From DAHUXN01 sp963729815 (GTDB taxonomy: Bacteria; Acidobacteriota; Terriglobia; Acidiferrales; UBA7541), in contig CAVSPU010000004.1 of NCBI GenBank assembly GCA_963729815.1, positions 496,001 through 560,000 of the forward strand: a stretch of 64,000 nucleotides of DNA, given 5' to 3'. How positions within the stretch are numbered: the first letter of the stretch is position 1; every line of letters starts with the position of its first letter. The translations under genes were made by a program, and so were the position numbers. The notes beneath the pieces were generated by a model. That model was not told the origin of the DNA. It made no database searches and saw nothing but the letters and a program-made list of their open reading frames with translations. This document shows positions 25,592 to 34,131 of the stretch, piece by piece.

Positions 25592-26608
25592 TCAGCTTCT
25601 TCCCTGCGCCGCATTTTCTGGCGGCTCATCCCAGAAACGCTCGCTCAAATACCGATCGCCAGAATCCAGAAAAATCGTGACAATCACAGCCCGCTCATTC
25701 CGGCCCAAACCCTCCGCGATCCGCCGGCACGCGCACACCGCCGCTCCCGAACTAACGCCCACAAGCAACCCATCTTCGCGCGCCAGCTTTCGCACCATCG
25801 CAAAGGCGTCTTCCGTCCGCACATTCAAATTTTCGTCCGCGGCCGACGCATCGTAAATCGCCGGCACGATCGCCGCGGCCATGTGCTTCAAGCCCTCGAT
25901 CCCGTGGAACGCTTCATCGGGCTGCACGCTGATTGCACGAATTGCAGGGTTGAATTCCTTAAGACGTCGCGTCGTGCCCATAAATGTTCCGCTCGTTCCC
26001 AGCCCCGCCACGAAATGCGTAATTCGCCCGCGCGTCTGCTCCCAGATTTCCGGTGCGGTCGTCTCGTAATGCGCGCGCGGGTTCGCCGGATTGCCATATT
26101 GGTCCGTGTAAAAATACTTCCCCGGATTCGCTTGGAAAATCTCTCGGGCCCGCCGGATTGCGCCGTCCGATCCCTCTTCGCCCGGCGTCAGGATCAGCTC
26201 AGCGCCCAGCGCTCGCAGCGTCCGTAGACGCTCCAACGACGCGCTTGCCGGAATGCACAGCGTCGCCGGATACCCCAGCGCCGCCCCCATCATCGCCAGT
26301 GCGATTCCCGTGTTGCCGCTCGTCGCGTCGAGAATCCTCTTGCCTCTCCGCAAGGCCCCTCGACGCTCGCCGTCCCGGATCATCGCCAGCGCCGCGCGGT
26401 CCTTCACTGACCCGCCGGGATTCATCCATTCCGCCTTGGCGTAAAACTCGGCGTTGGAAAACTCGGCGCTCAAAGCATTAAGCCGCAGCAAGGGCGTATG
26501 CCCTACCAGGTCAGCCAGCCGCGCTCCCAACTCCAGGATGCCCTTCTCGGCACCTTCCTGCGTTTGTTCCCCTTGCTCCATTTGCTCGATGACCGGCTTG
26601 CCCGCCAT
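25592..26608 (-). CDS. cysM: PLP-dependent cysteine synthase (CysM/CysK family)
   Basis: 338 residues of fold-type II PLP enzyme. The PLP lysine is in EWMNPGGSVKDRAAL, the substrate loop in LDATSGNTGIALAM, the phosphate-binding motif is GLGTSGTFMGT, and VGVSSGAAV is near the end. The first 30 residues are a Gln/Glu-rich extension. As first gene of an operon with JAMM protease, sulfur carrier and MoeB, it probably uses the thiocarboxylated carrier as sulfur donor, like mycobacterial CysM, with O-phosphoserine or O-acetylserine as acceptor. I chose ATG 26608 over GTG 26620. Confidence 0.93.
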   Translation of the reverse strand: MAGKPVIEQMEQGEQTQEGAEKGILELGARLADLVGHTPLLRLNALSAEFSNAEFYAKAEWMNPGGSVKDRAALAMIRDGERRGALRRGKRILDATSGNTGIALAMMGAALGYPATLCIPASASLERLRTLRALGAELILTPGEEGSDGAIRRAREIFQANPGKYFYTDQYGNPANPRAHYETTAPEIWEQTRGRITHFVAGLGTSGTFMGTTRRLKEFNPAIRAISVQPDEAFHGIEGLKHMAAAIVPAIYDASAADENLNVRTEDAFAMVRKLAREDGLLVGVSSGAAVCACRRIAEGLGRNERAVIVTIFLDSGDRYLSERFWDEPPENAAQGRS

Positions 26609-26635
26609 GCTGCTTCTCACCTCAGACCATCCTCA

Positions 26636-26815
26636 ATGACCGACTCAACCACTGACGCGACGCCCGACGCCAAAAATCCCGCGTTCGCCCGCATCTCCGA
26701 TTGGATGCAGGAATATACCGCTCGTATTCACCCGTATTTGATTTATATGCCTAAGCTTAGAAAATGCCCTCATTTTAGTGGGGAATCGTGGCTTTCGAGG
26801 CGTGAGCAGTCTTAA
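26636..26815 (+). pseudogene. Short reading frame, possibly the 5' remnant of a lost gene
   Basis: 59 codons starting MTDSTTDATPDAKN, then FARISDWMQEYTARIHPYLIYMP, which looks like genuine coding sequence, followed by a poorer stretch to a stop. It is divergent from cysM with 27 bases between. The next bases (26816-26904) contain no continuation. It may be the truncated start of a larger gene, or a chance frame. No family recognised. Confidence 0.3.
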
Positions 26816-26904
26816 TTCAAGGTCTAACGGAACGTTTCTGACTCGACAAACCAACCACGAGCTTCACATTGAAGCAAGAATGAAGGAAAAATCATCACCT
26901 CGGC

Positions 26905-27393
26905 TTACTTCGCTCCGGCAAACCTCGCCGCGAGCGCATTAAGCTGTTTCAGGTGATTGATGTCGTGTCCCGCCATGGTTTCCACCAGATCCCGGAACGT
27001 CGTCTCTCCCCGCTCCGGATGCATCGCCTTCTTGGAAAACGCCTCTGGAGGCACGACCCCGATCAGCGCGATATTCCATCGTCGGAGCGACGAAAACACA
27101 GCTAGCGCCGCCGGCGCGTCGTACGCTCCATAATTCGCCGCCCACTTGTCCTGATCGAATGGCTGGATGACGTGATGGTTCTCGGCCAAAGTCTGCCGCA
27201 GCCGATATGCGAAGACGATCTCGCAATCCGCCAGGTGGCAGATGATTTCTCGCCCGCTCCATTTCCCGGGCGCAGGCGACTGCTCCGCGCGCTCCGGCAC
27301 TGCCGTGCGAATGAATGATGCCAGCTCCCCTGCCGTCGCCGCGATCAGCGGAAGCGGATCGCGTCCTGCCAAATGCGATGCGTATGGATTCAT
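26905..27393 (-). CDS. DinB-family protein (YfiT/BstA fold)
   Basis: 162 residues of four-helix DinB fold. Metal-ligand histidines are in EIICHLADCEIVFAYR and MAGHDINHLKQLN, the usual H...HxxxH pattern. Members include bacillithiol S-transferases and many uncharacterised metal-dependent proteins. Start taken at ATG 27393 (MNPYASHLAG). One of three DinB proteins in the window; closely similar in layout to the one at 57.2-57.7 kb. Confidence 0.88.
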   Translation of the reverse strand: MNPYASHLAGRDPLPLIAATAGELASFIRTAVPERAEQSPAPGKWSGREIICHLADCEIVFAYRLRQTLAENHHVIQPFDQDKWAANYGAYDAPAALAVFSSLRRWNIALIGVVPPEAFSKKAMHPERGETTFRDLVETMAGHDINHLKQLNALAARFAGAK

Positions 27394-27545
27394 GGGAAAA
27401 AACCTTAACACACGAGCATGAGGCGCTCAAGTGCGAGTGGATGTGCGGGACAGCATTAGCGAAATGATGCGGAATCCAGAAAACCGTCGGGTATACTACC
27501 GGACGCTCGAAAGCCGAGAAAGAACAGAAATCCGAGGGGAAAACT

Positions 27546-28574
27546 ATGACGCCAACCGCTCCGCAACCCCAAACACCTCCTGCCCATGTGGGCGTGATGC
27601 AACTGCTGGCTGGTCCTCATATTGCCGGTGCTGTCTCCTGCCTGGCCCAGATGGGAATTCCGGAACTTGTCGAAGCCGGCCCGAGATCGGCTGAGGAACT
27701 GGCGAGCCAGATCGGAGCGAATCCGCAAGCGCTCTACCGGCTGATGCGCGCCACGGCCAGCGTGGGCGTGCTGTCTGAGGGGCCTGACGGAAAGTTCTCG
27801 GAAACGCCGATGTCGGCCGTTCTGCGAAGCAATGGGAAGCCCAGCCTGCGAGCATTTGCAATCATGGGCGGCAGGGAGTGGCACGGGCGCGGATGGTCGT
27901 ACCTCGAATTTTGTGTACGCACAGGCAAGCAAGCCCTCGAACAAATATACGGCACGCCGACGTTCGAGTTTTTCGAAAAGAATCCGGAGGAAGGACACAT
28001 CTTCAACGATGCCATGACGGCTTTATCCATGATCGACGGCCCCGCCGTGGCCGCGGCGTACTCCTTCGACGGAATCCATTCGATCGTGGATGTGGGCGGC
28101 GGGCACGGATTTCTGCTGGCGACAATACTGGAGCGAAACCCGCACATGAAAGGAATACTCTATGACGCGCCGCACGTGATCGAAGGAGCCAAGAACGGAC
28201 CGCTCAAGCCGATGATGGAACGATGCACCCTGGCCTCCGGCGACATGTTTTCTTCGGTTCCGACAGGCGTTGACGCATACATCATGAAACACATCATCCA
28301 CGACTGGCCTGATGAAACATGCCTGAAAATACTAAAAGCCTGTCGAAAGGGCCTCAACCCGAATGGCAAGCTCCTCGTGGTTGACAACGTGATTCAGCCC
28401 GGGAACGATTTCTATCCGGGCAAGTTCCTCGACCTGCAAATGCTGATCTTTCCCGGCGGCTGCGAGCGCACTGAAAAACAATTCCGCGAGTTGTTCGCGG
28501 CAGCGGGATGGCGGCTGAGCCGGGTGGTCCCTACGGCAACTCCCGAGTGCGTCGTCGAGGGAATTCCCGTCTGA
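27546..28574 (+). CDS. SAM-dependent O-methyltransferase (acetylserotonin/hydroxyneurosporene OMT family)
   Basis: 342 residues. An N-terminal winged-helix dimerisation domain (ISCLAQMGIPELVEAGPRSAEE-type helices, ANPQALYRLMRATAS) and a C-terminal Rossmann methyltransferase domain with SAM motif IVDVGGGHGFLLATIL near residue 178. The MKHIIHDWPDETCLKIL motif carries the catalytic His of plant-type O-methyltransferases. A secondary-metabolite or phenolic substrate is likely but cannot be named. Its G/C usage is more balanced than in neighbours and a TATACT -10-like hexamer lies at 27492-27497. Confidence 0.9.
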   Translation: MTPTAPQPQTPPAHVGVMQLLAGPHIAGAVSCLAQMGIPELVEAGPRSAEELASQIGANPQALYRLMRATASVGVLSEGPDGKFSETPMSAVLRSNGKPSLRAFAIMGGREWHGRGWSYLEFCVRTGKQALEQIYGTPTFEFFEKNPEEGHIFNDAMTALSMIDGPAVAAAYSFDGIHSIVDVGGGHGFLLATILERNPHMKGILYDAPHVIEGAKNGPLKPMMERCTLASGDMFSSVPTGVDAYIMKHIIHDWPDETCLKILKACRKGLNPNGKLLVVDNVIQPGNDFYPGKFLDLQMLIFPGGCERTEKQFRELFAAAGWRLSRVVPTATPECVVEGIPV

Positions 28575-28695
28575 CCCTCTTTGCTCCTCGCTGCGCTGAA
28601 TCTGCGCCGTCCTTTGCGCCGCATCTGCCCGGCATATTGGCGGAGAAATTTTTGTCTTTACAACTCCGTACCCAAATCCTTACTCTGGTGGTGCC

Positions 28696-29139
28696 ATGTG
28701 GTATGTAAATTCGAAATTTCCAGCCAAGAAGATCGAATCCGAACTGCCTCAGCAGGGCTTCACGGTCCGAAGCTCCGGCGGCGTGGCTCGCATTGAGAAA
28801 TACAATTGCGGCGCGGAATTCCGCAAATCGCCCGGCGGCGAGTATCAAATGACCGAGCTTCCCTCGATCATGAAGATGGGCCAGTTCACGCAGCTCTGGG
28901 ACGCGGGATATCAGAAATTTCTGATCACCAAGGACAAGACCAAGCTGCCGGCAATCGTCAGCGAGCTTGCTGACCTGCGCAAATTCAATGAAGAACTTCG
29001 CTCGGCGCTCGGCGTTCCCACGTATTACAACGAAGCGCTCGGCTCGATCTGCGCTTATAGCGTCTACGACCGCGTGAAGGGCCGGCAGGGCGACATCCCC
29101 GATGAAACCGTCGGCACGCATTCCGAAGAAGGACACTAG
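28696..29139 (+). CDS. Hypothetical protein
   Basis: 147 residues, soluble, mixed charge. MWYVNSKFPAKKIESELPQQGF, a central MTELPSIMKMGQFTQLWDAGYQKF, and a tail with YDRVKGRQGDIPDET. No signal peptide, membrane helix or catalytic motif is evident. The frame is well behaved and bounded by normal intergenic DNA. I do not recognise the family. Confidence 0.7.
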   Translation: MWYVNSKFPAKKIESELPQQGFTVRSSGGVARIEKYNCGAEFRKSPGGEYQMTELPSIMKMGQFTQLWDAGYQKFLITKDKTKLPAIVSELADLRKFNEELRSALGVPTYYNEALGSICAYSVYDRVKGRQGDIPDETVGTHSEEGH

Positions 29140-29202
29140 CGAGCCGCTCCTGGAAACTTCCTAATATACGCTCGCTCAGACTACGCCCCTCGGGAGGTTT
29201 CG

Positions 29203-29601
29203 ATGAATGGCCGCGACAAGGCTGCGCGCGTTTTCGTCATCTTGGGCTGCGTGGTGCTGTTCGTCAACGCTGCGTTTCATTGCTTCGCTGGATACAAGAA
29301 TGGATTCCCCGCATTGGCCGCCTCGAACTTGAATCCGAGCTTGCAAGCGGCCTTCCGAGTTGTTTTTCTCGCGCTCGCGTGGCACTGGTTCGTACTCGCG
29401 ATAATCGCGTTGCTGGCGGCTATCACACATACGAGGTTGCGCAAGACGCTCGTCCTGGTCTGCGGTCTGGCCCTACTGATCGAGGCCGGAGTAGGCGCCA
29501 GTATGATGGGATTCTTCATAGGCAATGAAATGATCGGTGCCGGAGGCTTGTTGCTTGTTTGCGGCGGCCTGTTATTTGACCAATCAGGAGTTCAAACGTA
29601 G
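29203..29601 (+). CDS. Four-helix integral membrane protein, unknown function
   Basis: 132 residues with four hydrophobic segments (FVILGCVVLFVNAAF, VFLALAWHWFVLAIIALLAAI, TLVLVCGLALLIEAGVGA, MIGAGGLLLVCGGLLF). Good GGGAGG ribosome site. Its stop directly abuts the next gene's start, so the two are probably cotranslated. No family was recognised. Confidence 0.78.
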   Translation: MNGRDKAARVFVILGCVVLFVNAAFHCFAGYKNGFPALAASNLNPSLQAAFRVVFLALAWHWFVLAIIALLAAITHTRLRKTLVLVCGLALLIEAGVGASMMGFFIGNEMIGAGGLLLVCGGLLFDQSGVQT

Positions 29602-30444
29602 ATGGCCCCCTTAGCCCAATCCGAAAAAGCCCAGAAGCTCCTTTCGCTTCACCATGGCCCGAAAATCCTGCTTCTCCCCAACGCCTGGGACGTCGCGAGC
29701 GCGCGCATTTTCGAAGACGCCGGCTTCCCCGCCATCGCCACCAGCAGCGCAGCCGTCGCGAATTCCCTCGGTTATCCTGACGGCCAGAAAATTTCACGCG
29801 CCGAAATGCTCGAAGTCGTCTCGCGCGTCGCTCACGCGCTTTCTGTGCCGGTCACCGCCGACATGGAAGCCGGCTATGGCACAACGCCGGAAGAGCTGGC
29901 GGAAACCGCTCGCCTCGTCATCGAATCAGGCGCGGTCGGATTGAATCTGGAAGATTCGATCAGCGAAGGCACGGGCAAGCTGTACGACATTCCGCTGCAA
30001 CAGGAAAAAATTCGCGCCATGGTCGAAGCGGGCAAGAAACTGGGCGTGCCGCTGGTCATCAATGCGCGAACCGACATTTATCTCGAGGAAATCGGCGAGC
30101 CAGCCTCGCGCCTCGAAGCCACGGCCAAGCGCCTCAACGCCTATCGCGACGCTGGCGCTTTATCGCTCTTCGCGCCCGGCCCAAAAGATGCGCCCACTAT
30201 CGAGAAACTCGTTCGCGCCATCCATGGCCCGTTGAATATTCTCGCTCTCAAGGGCGGTCCCTCCGCGCGCGAACTCGAAAAGCTCGGCGTCGCTCGCGTC
30301 AGCGTCGGCTCCGGCCCCATGCGCGCCGTGATGGGCTTCGTCTCGCGTCTCGCCAGTCATCTTCGCGACGTGGGCACCTTCGATCCCATGTTCGATGGTC
30401 AGATGACCTACATCGACGCCAATCGCCTCTTCGAAAAACACTGA
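29602..30444 (+). CDS. Isocitrate lyase / PEP mutase family enzyme
   Basis: 280 residues of the PEP mutase/ICL TIM-barrel superfamily. LPNAWDVASARIFEDAGFPAIATSS is the typical entry; VTADMEAGYG supplies the Mg-binding acidic residues and NLEDSISEG the next acidic motif; INARTDIYL follows. The Cys-containing lyase loop (KKCGH) of true isocitrate and methylisocitrate lyases is absent, so an oxaloacetate decarboxylase or other carboligase/hydrolase role is as likely. The gene starts on the base after the preceding stop. Confidence 0.88.
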   Translation: MAPLAQSEKAQKLLSLHHGPKILLLPNAWDVASARIFEDAGFPAIATSSAAVANSLGYPDGQKISRAEMLEVVSRVAHALSVPVTADMEAGYGTTPEELAETARLVIESGAVGLNLEDSISEGTGKLYDIPLQQEKIRAMVEAGKKLGVPLVINARTDIYLEEIGEPASRLEATAKRLNAYRDAGALSLFAPGPKDAPTIEKLVRAIHGPLNILALKGGPSARELEKLGVARVSVGSGPMRAVMGFVSRLASHLRDVGTFDPMFDGQMTYIDANRLFEKH

Positions 30445-30475
30445 GGGAAAGCCGCTGTTCGCGCCGCCGCGTGCG

Positions 30476-30949
30476 TTACTTGCTAGCGTCTTCGAGCGCC
30501 CGCCGGAACCGCTCCACGTTTACGTGGTGCCGCGCCACTTCCCGCGAGCCAAGAAACACGACGGGCACGTCGTTTGTGTAAAGTTCGAGCAGCTCCGCGT
30601 CTTCGTCGATATTCACCTCGCGCAGCTTCGCGCCGTACTTGCGCAGAATCGGCTCGATGGTCGCGCGCGCCTCGTCGCAGAGCCGGCATCGCGGACGGCT
30701 ATAGAGCGTCGCATCGTGTGGCCCGGCCACTGCAAGCCGCCCCTCTTCCGTTCGCCGGTAAAAATCGCCGCCGCCGGCGGGCTCCAGGTACCCATCGCGC
30801 GTGAGCGTCTCGACCGCTTCGACCACGTTGTCGCGCCGCTCCGGATCGTTTCCCGCGGCGAATTCGATCAATGCGTGCAGGTCGAGCTCGTCGCGGTCGA
30901 GCTCGTCAAACACTTCCAGAACTTGATGCGAAATTTCTTCGAGCGCCAT
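30476..30949 (-). CDS. Winged-helix / glutaredoxin-like fusion protein
   Basis: 157 residues in two parts. Residues 1-75 resemble a small winged-helix unit (IEFAAGNDPERRDNVVEAVETLTRDGYLEP and a wing FYRRTEEGRLAV). Residues 76-157 are a thioredoxin-fold glutaredoxin-like domain: TLYSRPRCRLCDEA with a CxxC redox pair and the cis-proline motif NDVPVVFLG. It lies five bases after a DinB gene on the same strand. A redox-sensing or thiol-transfer role is inferred; the DNA-binding reading of the first half is tentative. Confidence 0.72.
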   Translation of the reverse strand: MALEEISHQVLEVFDELDRDELDLHALIEFAAGNDPERRDNVVEAVETLTRDGYLEPAGGGDFYRRTEEGRLAVAGPHDATLYSRPRCRLCDEARATIEPILRKYGAKLREVNIDEDAELLELYTNDVPVVFLGSREVARHHVNVERFRRALEDASK

Positions 30950-30954
30950 GGGAT

Positions 30955-31488
30955 TCAGGGCTTGATCGTGTAGATTTTTTGAAACGGCCCCATCGCCGGA
31001 TAAAACGCGCGCGACCGGAAAAGTTCCGTCACCTGCCGGATATGGCCCAGATCATGAAAGGCCCATTCGTTCATCAGTTGCGCCACGGTGATCTGCCCGA
31101 ATTCTCCGTGCTGGCCTTTGCGGCCGATGATGCTTTCCGGCATGTAACGCAGCCAGGAAACGCTGCGGTCGCGTTCGTGGCAGAAGACCTTCAGATGCTC
31201 CCGCGCTTTTCCGCCCGTGTACCGCCCCGCCTTGTATTGTGCGTTTTGATCGTACGGCGCCAGTTGCGGCATATCCTCCTGGACCATTCGCTCGATGCGC
31301 TCGCGAAACCCCGCTACCTCCACGTCCGCGAGATGCGCCAGCACTTCGCTGATCGACCAGCGCTCCATCGACGGTTTCCAGTGCAACTGCTCTTCGCTTG
31401 CCAGCGAAACGATCTTCTCGAGGATAATCGGCGTCTGCTCGAGAACGGCGATCCCCGGCAGCGCGACTGGGTTCATGGCGGCCTTCAT
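30955..31488 (-). CDS. DinB-family protein
   Basis: 177 residues from ATG 31488, which follows GGAGGCAGGAA. A DinB fold with metal histidines in EVLAHLADVEVAGFRER and NEWAFHDLGHIRQVTEL. It differs in sequence from the other two DinB proteins in the window. The next gene, five bases downstream, encodes the winged-helix/glutaredoxin fusion, which suggests low-molecular-weight thiol chemistry, since bacillithiol transferases belong to this superfamily. Confidence 0.88.
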   Translation of the reverse strand: MKAAMNPVALPGIAVLEQTPIILEKIVSLASEEQLHWKPSMERWSISEVLAHLADVEVAGFRERIERMVQEDMPQLAPYDQNAQYKAGRYTGGKAREHLKVFCHERDRSVSWLRYMPESIIGRKGQHGEFGQITVAQLMNEWAFHDLGHIRQVTELFRSRAFYPAMGPFQKIYTIKP

Positions 31489-31578
31489 TTCCTGCCTCCG
31501 GCGGAATTGTGCAACGATTCCTTTATACCGCATTTCGCCGCGCCGAAGAAACGCCTCGTGCTTGCAGCGCTTTTTGGC

Positions 31579-31637
31579 GGTGGGTCAGCTTGAATTTTCT
31601 GGATCGTGCCACAAAGAGTCAAAATTCAAACTGGCCC
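31579..31637. repeat. Dispersed repeat, copy A
   Basis: About 58 bases, close to a second copy at 34359-34418, with a shared core CACAAAGAGTCAAAATTCA. Copy A also folds: TTGAATTTT and AAAATTCAA form a perfect 9-bp inverted repeat around an 18-21 base loop. It lies in the 313-base gap 31489-31801, which has no gene. Confidence 0.6.
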
Positions 31638-31692
31638 ATTACCAGCTTTTTCGCGCTCTTGCGCATCTTAAGTAGTTCCACACTAGTCGTAG

Positions 31693-31733
31693 GGGCGGGG
31701 CTTGCCCCGCCCGGCGGCCTGCAAAGCAGGCCG
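31693..31733. repeat. Two adjacent perfect hairpins
   Basis: GGGCGGGG-CTTG-CCCCGCCC (31693-31712) and CGGCCTGC-AAA-GCAGGCCG (31715-31733, stem core 7-8 bp) stand back to back in the same gap. No T tract follows on either strand, so they look like a REP-type element rather than a normal terminator. Confidence 0.6.
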
Positions 31734-31801
31734 AAATTGCCGCTCAATGACTCATGTTTGTAAGAGCGCCTGATTCGTGAGACTCTGATTCCGGAGGCTT
31801 C

Positions 31802-32155
31802 GTGCCGCTGGTTTTTGCTCTTGTCGACGACATTTTTTTTCAAGCCAAGATGCTCGAAACCGCGAAGCATCTCGGCGTGGAAATGAAATCATTCAGCGCG
31901 GGCGGTGCGCTTCTGGCGGAGTTGGCGCAGCAGCAGCCAAAACTGATCGTCGTGGATTTGAACGCGCGCCAGTCCCCTGTCGAAACGATTGCCGCGCTTC
32001 GCGCCCGGGACGCTCAAATTTCCGTCGTGGCGTTTTTTTCGCACGTGCAAACCGACTTGGCCCAGCGCGCGCGCCAGGCAGGATGCTCCGAAGTGATGCC
32101 GCGCTCGAAATTCACAAAGGACCTCGCGGAAATTTTCGCGAGAGCGAAAGCATGA
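31802..32155 (+). CDS. Response-regulator receiver-domain-like protein
   Basis: 117 residues starting at GTG 31802 behind GGAGG. CheY-like fold with the acidic pair in ALVDDIFFQAKM, the phosphoacceptor Asp in LIVVDLNARQS, a Ser in VVAFFSHV and the conserved Lys in EVMPRSKFTKDL. All receiver positions appear present although the sequence is divergent. No output domain is attached. Its stop overlaps the next start (ATGA), so it is cotranslated with an exported protein. Confidence 0.75.
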   Translation: MPLVFALVDDIFFQAKMLETAKHLGVEMKSFSAGGALLAELAQQQPKLIVVDLNARQSPVETIAALRARDAQISVVAFFSHVQTDLAQRARQAGCSEVMPRSKFTKDLAEIFARAKA

Positions 32156-33108
32156 CACTCACAACCACAAACAAACGCATTTTCGCCGCATGCGCCGCGT
32201 TCCTGTTCGGGCTGCTTGCCACTTCTCCGAATCTCTTCGCCCAGGCTGGGCAATCGCCCGACTCCGGTCCCGCGGCCGCCCTGAATGCCGCGCTTGCCGC
32301 CGCTTGCCGCGAAAATGATTCCGGCTTCGCGAGATATCTGACCGTGGCGAACGCGGATTCCTTCCACAAACTGCCCGCGGATCAGCGAACCGCGATGATG
32401 CGCCGCTTCGTCCTTCTCGACGTTCCGGGCCGCCCGCTGCTTTCGGTCAGCGCGCAGGGCCAGCAGGTTCTTCTCTGTGAAGCCTCCGACGCGAGTTCGC
32501 AATTCACTTTCTCCGCGCCTCGTGTGCACGACAATCTCGCCTACATCCCTATCGCCGTCGCCGGCGGCGATTCCATCGAATTCGGACTCGTGCGCGAGGA
32601 TGGAAGCTGGAAGCTGCTCTCCATTGGCTTGCTGATGATCGACGTTCCGCAGCTTCAAAAGCAATGGGCGGCGCAGGATCTCCAGAATCGCGAGCAATCC
32701 GCGATGGACACGCTGCAGGATTTGGCGCAGGCCATCGGCACGTACCAGCGCGCGTTCGGCAATCTGCCGCAATCTCTCGCGCAGCTTGGCCCGGCGAAAG
32801 ATGGAGTTTCCCCCGCGGCTGCGAAATTAATCGACGCCAGCCTCGCCGCCGGGAGCAAGGACGGTTACAAATTCCGCTATCGCATTATCGCCGCTTCAGA
32901 CGCCACCGAACCCGCCTTCGAAATCGCCGCGGTTCCGGCGGAGTACGGCAAGACGGGCAAGCGATCTTTTTTGCTCGATAAAGACGGCAAGATTCACGCC
33001 GCCGACAAGCAGGGCGGCGTCGCCACGGCTGACGATCCCATCGTCACACCCGGCGGCGCCGACAACAGCTCGAACAATGGCCCAAACAACGGCGCGGGCA
33101 ATCCTTGA
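32152..33108 (+). CDS. Exported protein of unknown function
   Basis: 318 residues from ATG 32152. Signal peptide (FAACAAFLFGLLATSPNLFAQ). The mature protein has a beta-rich part (VLLCEASDASSQFTFSAPRVHDNLAYIPIAV, SIEFGLVREDGSWKLLSIG) and a helical part (MDTLQDLAQAIGTYQRAFGNLPQSL) that resembles pseudopilin-type helices. A beta-strand ending and an Asn/Gly-rich tail follow. Four-base overlap with the receiver gene. Family not recognised. Confidence 0.78.
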   Translation: MTLTTTNKRIFAACAAFLFGLLATSPNLFAQAGQSPDSGPAAALNAALAAACRENDSGFARYLTVANADSFHKLPADQRTAMMRRFVLLDVPGRPLLSVSAQGQQVLLCEASDASSQFTFSAPRVHDNLAYIPIAVAGGDSIEFGLVREDGSWKLLSIGLLMIDVPQLQKQWAAQDLQNREQSAMDTLQDLAQAIGTYQRAFGNLPQSLAQLGPAKDGVSPAAAKLIDASLAAGSKDGYKFRYRIIAASDATEPAFEIAAVPAEYGKTGKRSFLLDKDGKIHAADKQGGVATADDPIVTPGGADNSSNNGPNNGAGNP

Positions 33109-33114
33109 AGCATT

Positions 33115-34131
33115 TTATTGTTGCGGCTGATTCAATTCCGCTGCGGCTCTTCTCGCTTCATCCGTCCCCGGAAAGCGCTGCACGACCTCTCGAAATTCGA
33201 GCTGCGCGCTCGCGTGTTTGCCGGTTTCTTCCAGCGCGCGCCCTTTTTCAAGCATCGCCGAAGCTACTCGCGAACTTTTCGGATAACCCAGAATCACGCT
33301 GTCGTAGGCGTTGATTGCCCCGCTGTAATCGCTCTGCCCGTAGCAAATCTCGCCCAGATAAAATTGCGCATCCGCCGCGAACGGGCCATCCGGAAAATCC
33401 TTCAAATAATCGCTGAATTCCTGGCGCGAGAGCGTGTAATTGCCGCTGTTCAAATCGCGCTGCGCATTGGCATAGAGCGTGTCGGCTGAAATCGGCGGCG
33501 GCGCCGCTGGCTGAGTGCCTGTTGCAGCGGGCTGCGTGGTCGCCGGAATCGGCTGCGTTTGCGGCGCCGCGGCCTGCTGGCCCGCGGGAGTTGCCGTCGA
33601 ACCTGCAGCGGACGAATTGTCCACGGGAGCCCCGCTGCCCGGCATCGTACTCGGCGCGCTCGTCATGTTCGAAGTCGCGCCCGGCTGCGTCGCCGGCGCG
33701 CTCGTCGACACGCGTGCATTGATCGATTGCAATGTCGATTGCATGTCGCTCATCTGCTGCGCGAGTTTGCCCACGCGCGCTTGCAGGTCCTGCATGTTGT
33801 CCGAGACGCTTTGCATCTGCTGCGTGAACGAATTATTGTTCGCGCCGCTGTTCGCCTGCGCGTCCTGAACCGTCTTCTGCAGCGAGCCCATCGTTTGTCC
33901 CAGATGGTTTGACGCGTCGAGCGATTGCTGCACCAGCGTCTGCATGGACGCGAATTTCGAATCCACATCGCTTCTCACGTCCTGCTGGTTTTGCAATATC
34001 TGGCTGATGCTTTGCTGAATCTCGATGATCTCCCGCGACACGGCGTCCGCCGGCGCCGGCGTGAGCATCGCGGTCACCAGCGCGCCCGCGACGAAAATTC
34101 CCAGTGATATAAGAATCGTTCTTGCGCGCAT
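33115..34131 (-). CDS. CpoB/YbgF-like periplasmic TPR protein
   Basis: 338 residues. An N-terminal signal/anchor (ILISLGIFVAGALVTAMLTP) is followed by a long coiled coil (residues about 40-135, Gln/Ser-rich heptads). Then comes a Pro/Thr/Ala-rich linker of about 75 residues, and C-terminal TPR repeats (LYANAQRDLNSGNYTLSRQEF, DAQFYLGEICYGQSDYSGAI). This is the layout of YbgF/CpoB, which links the Tol-Pal system to cell-wall synthesis. No tolB or pal gene is in the window. ATG 34131 was chosen because AGGAGG lies just upstream. Confidence 0.85.
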   Translation of the reverse strand: MRARTILISLGIFVAGALVTAMLTPAPADAVSREIIEIQQSISQILQNQQDVRSDVDSKFASMQTLVQQSLDASNHLGQTMGSLQKTVQDAQANSGANNNSFTQQMQSVSDNMQDLQARVGKLAQQMSDMQSTLQSINARVSTSAPATQPGATSNMTSAPSTMPGSGAPVDNSSAAGSTATPAGQQAAAPQTQPIPATTQPAATGTQPAAPPPISADTLYANAQRDLNSGNYTLSRQEFSDYLKDFPDGPFAADAQFYLGEICYGQSDYSGAINAYDSVILGYPKSSRVASAMLEKGRALEETGKHASAQLEFREVVQRFPGTDEARRAAAELNQPQQ

